The notes under the pieces are model-generated. The model ran no database searches. It worked only from the letters and a program-made list of their open reading frames with translations, and was not told the DNA's origin. DNA of 42,370 nucleotides, taken from the NCBI GenBank assembly GCA_017558115.1, contig JAFYWG010000027.1:1-42370 (forward strand), given 5' to 3'. This stretch comes from Alistipes sp. (GTDB lineage: Bacteria; Bacteroidota; Bacteroidia; Bacteroidales; Rikenellaceae). Below, one piece after another: positions 42,354-42,370 of the stretch; position 1 is the first letter of the stretch; every line of letters begins with the position of its first letter. Position numbers and translations under genes: made by a program.

Positions 42354-42370
42354 TAGTTTTTAATGAAAAA

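Overview
The window reads as the chromosome of a gut-type member of the Bacteroidales (Bacteroidota). The evidence is a SusC/SusD pair, many short-signal lipoproteins (several with BIG2, BACON or lipocalin-like domains), DUF4290, DUF6562, a eukaryote-like single-chain glycyl-tRNA synthetase, and repeated TAnnTTTG (-7) / TTTG (-33) promoters in front of genes that mostly lack a Shine-Dalgarno sequence. Alistipes or a relative in Rikenellaceae is my best guess, but the sequence alone does not prove the genus.

Layout. 1-950: leftward promoters for something outside the window, repeats, and two tRNA-Pro genes. 1061-2615: an isochorismatase-like hydrolase and a Ric-type iron-sulfur repair protein. 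2679-6888: three surface or periplasmic lipoproteins. 6962-10975: a leftward housekeeping operon (DUF4290, TlpA-like lipoprotein, lpxH, thyA, folA). 11152-13901: an NtrC-like protein with a degraded receiver and no DNA-binding domain, gph, and a GT2 glycosyltransferase. 14154-16413: an outer-membrane barrel and a lipoprotein. 16644-19178: def, ruvX, glyS. 19326-23010: a leftward unit of two TIR-coiled coil-DUF1566-like proteins, radC and a secreted Sel1-repeat protein, sitting between glyS and rnc. 23096-26845: rnc, acpP, pepE, a YraN-like protein and waaA. 26842-34825: an exported-protease region with a C10 cysteine protease, a BACON lipoprotein, and two copies of an S8 protease plus lipocalin-like lipoprotein cassette. 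35091-42353: a SusC-SusD-surface lipoprotein operon.

How the genes work together. The core genes serve lipid A/Kdo synthesis (lpxH, waaA), folate and dTMP synthesis (folA, thyA), N-terminal maturation (def), translation (glyS, tRNA-Pro) and fatty-acid carriage (acpP). The accessory genes are mostly envelope proteins: proteases that probably cut host or dietary protein, and a SusCD transporter for an unknown oligomer. The TIR pair looks like an intracellular sensor/effector (probable defence) locus and is visibly richer in A+T than its neighbours.

Two things stand out as possibly undescribed. One is a dispersed multi-helix element (16520-16645, 32088-32214, and a diverged copy at about 14024-14150) that lies just after stop codons; its helices change sequence with compensating changes while an internal loop stays fixed. 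The other is the TIR-coiled coil-DUF1566 pair in an apparent four-gene unit with radC and a Sel1 protein.
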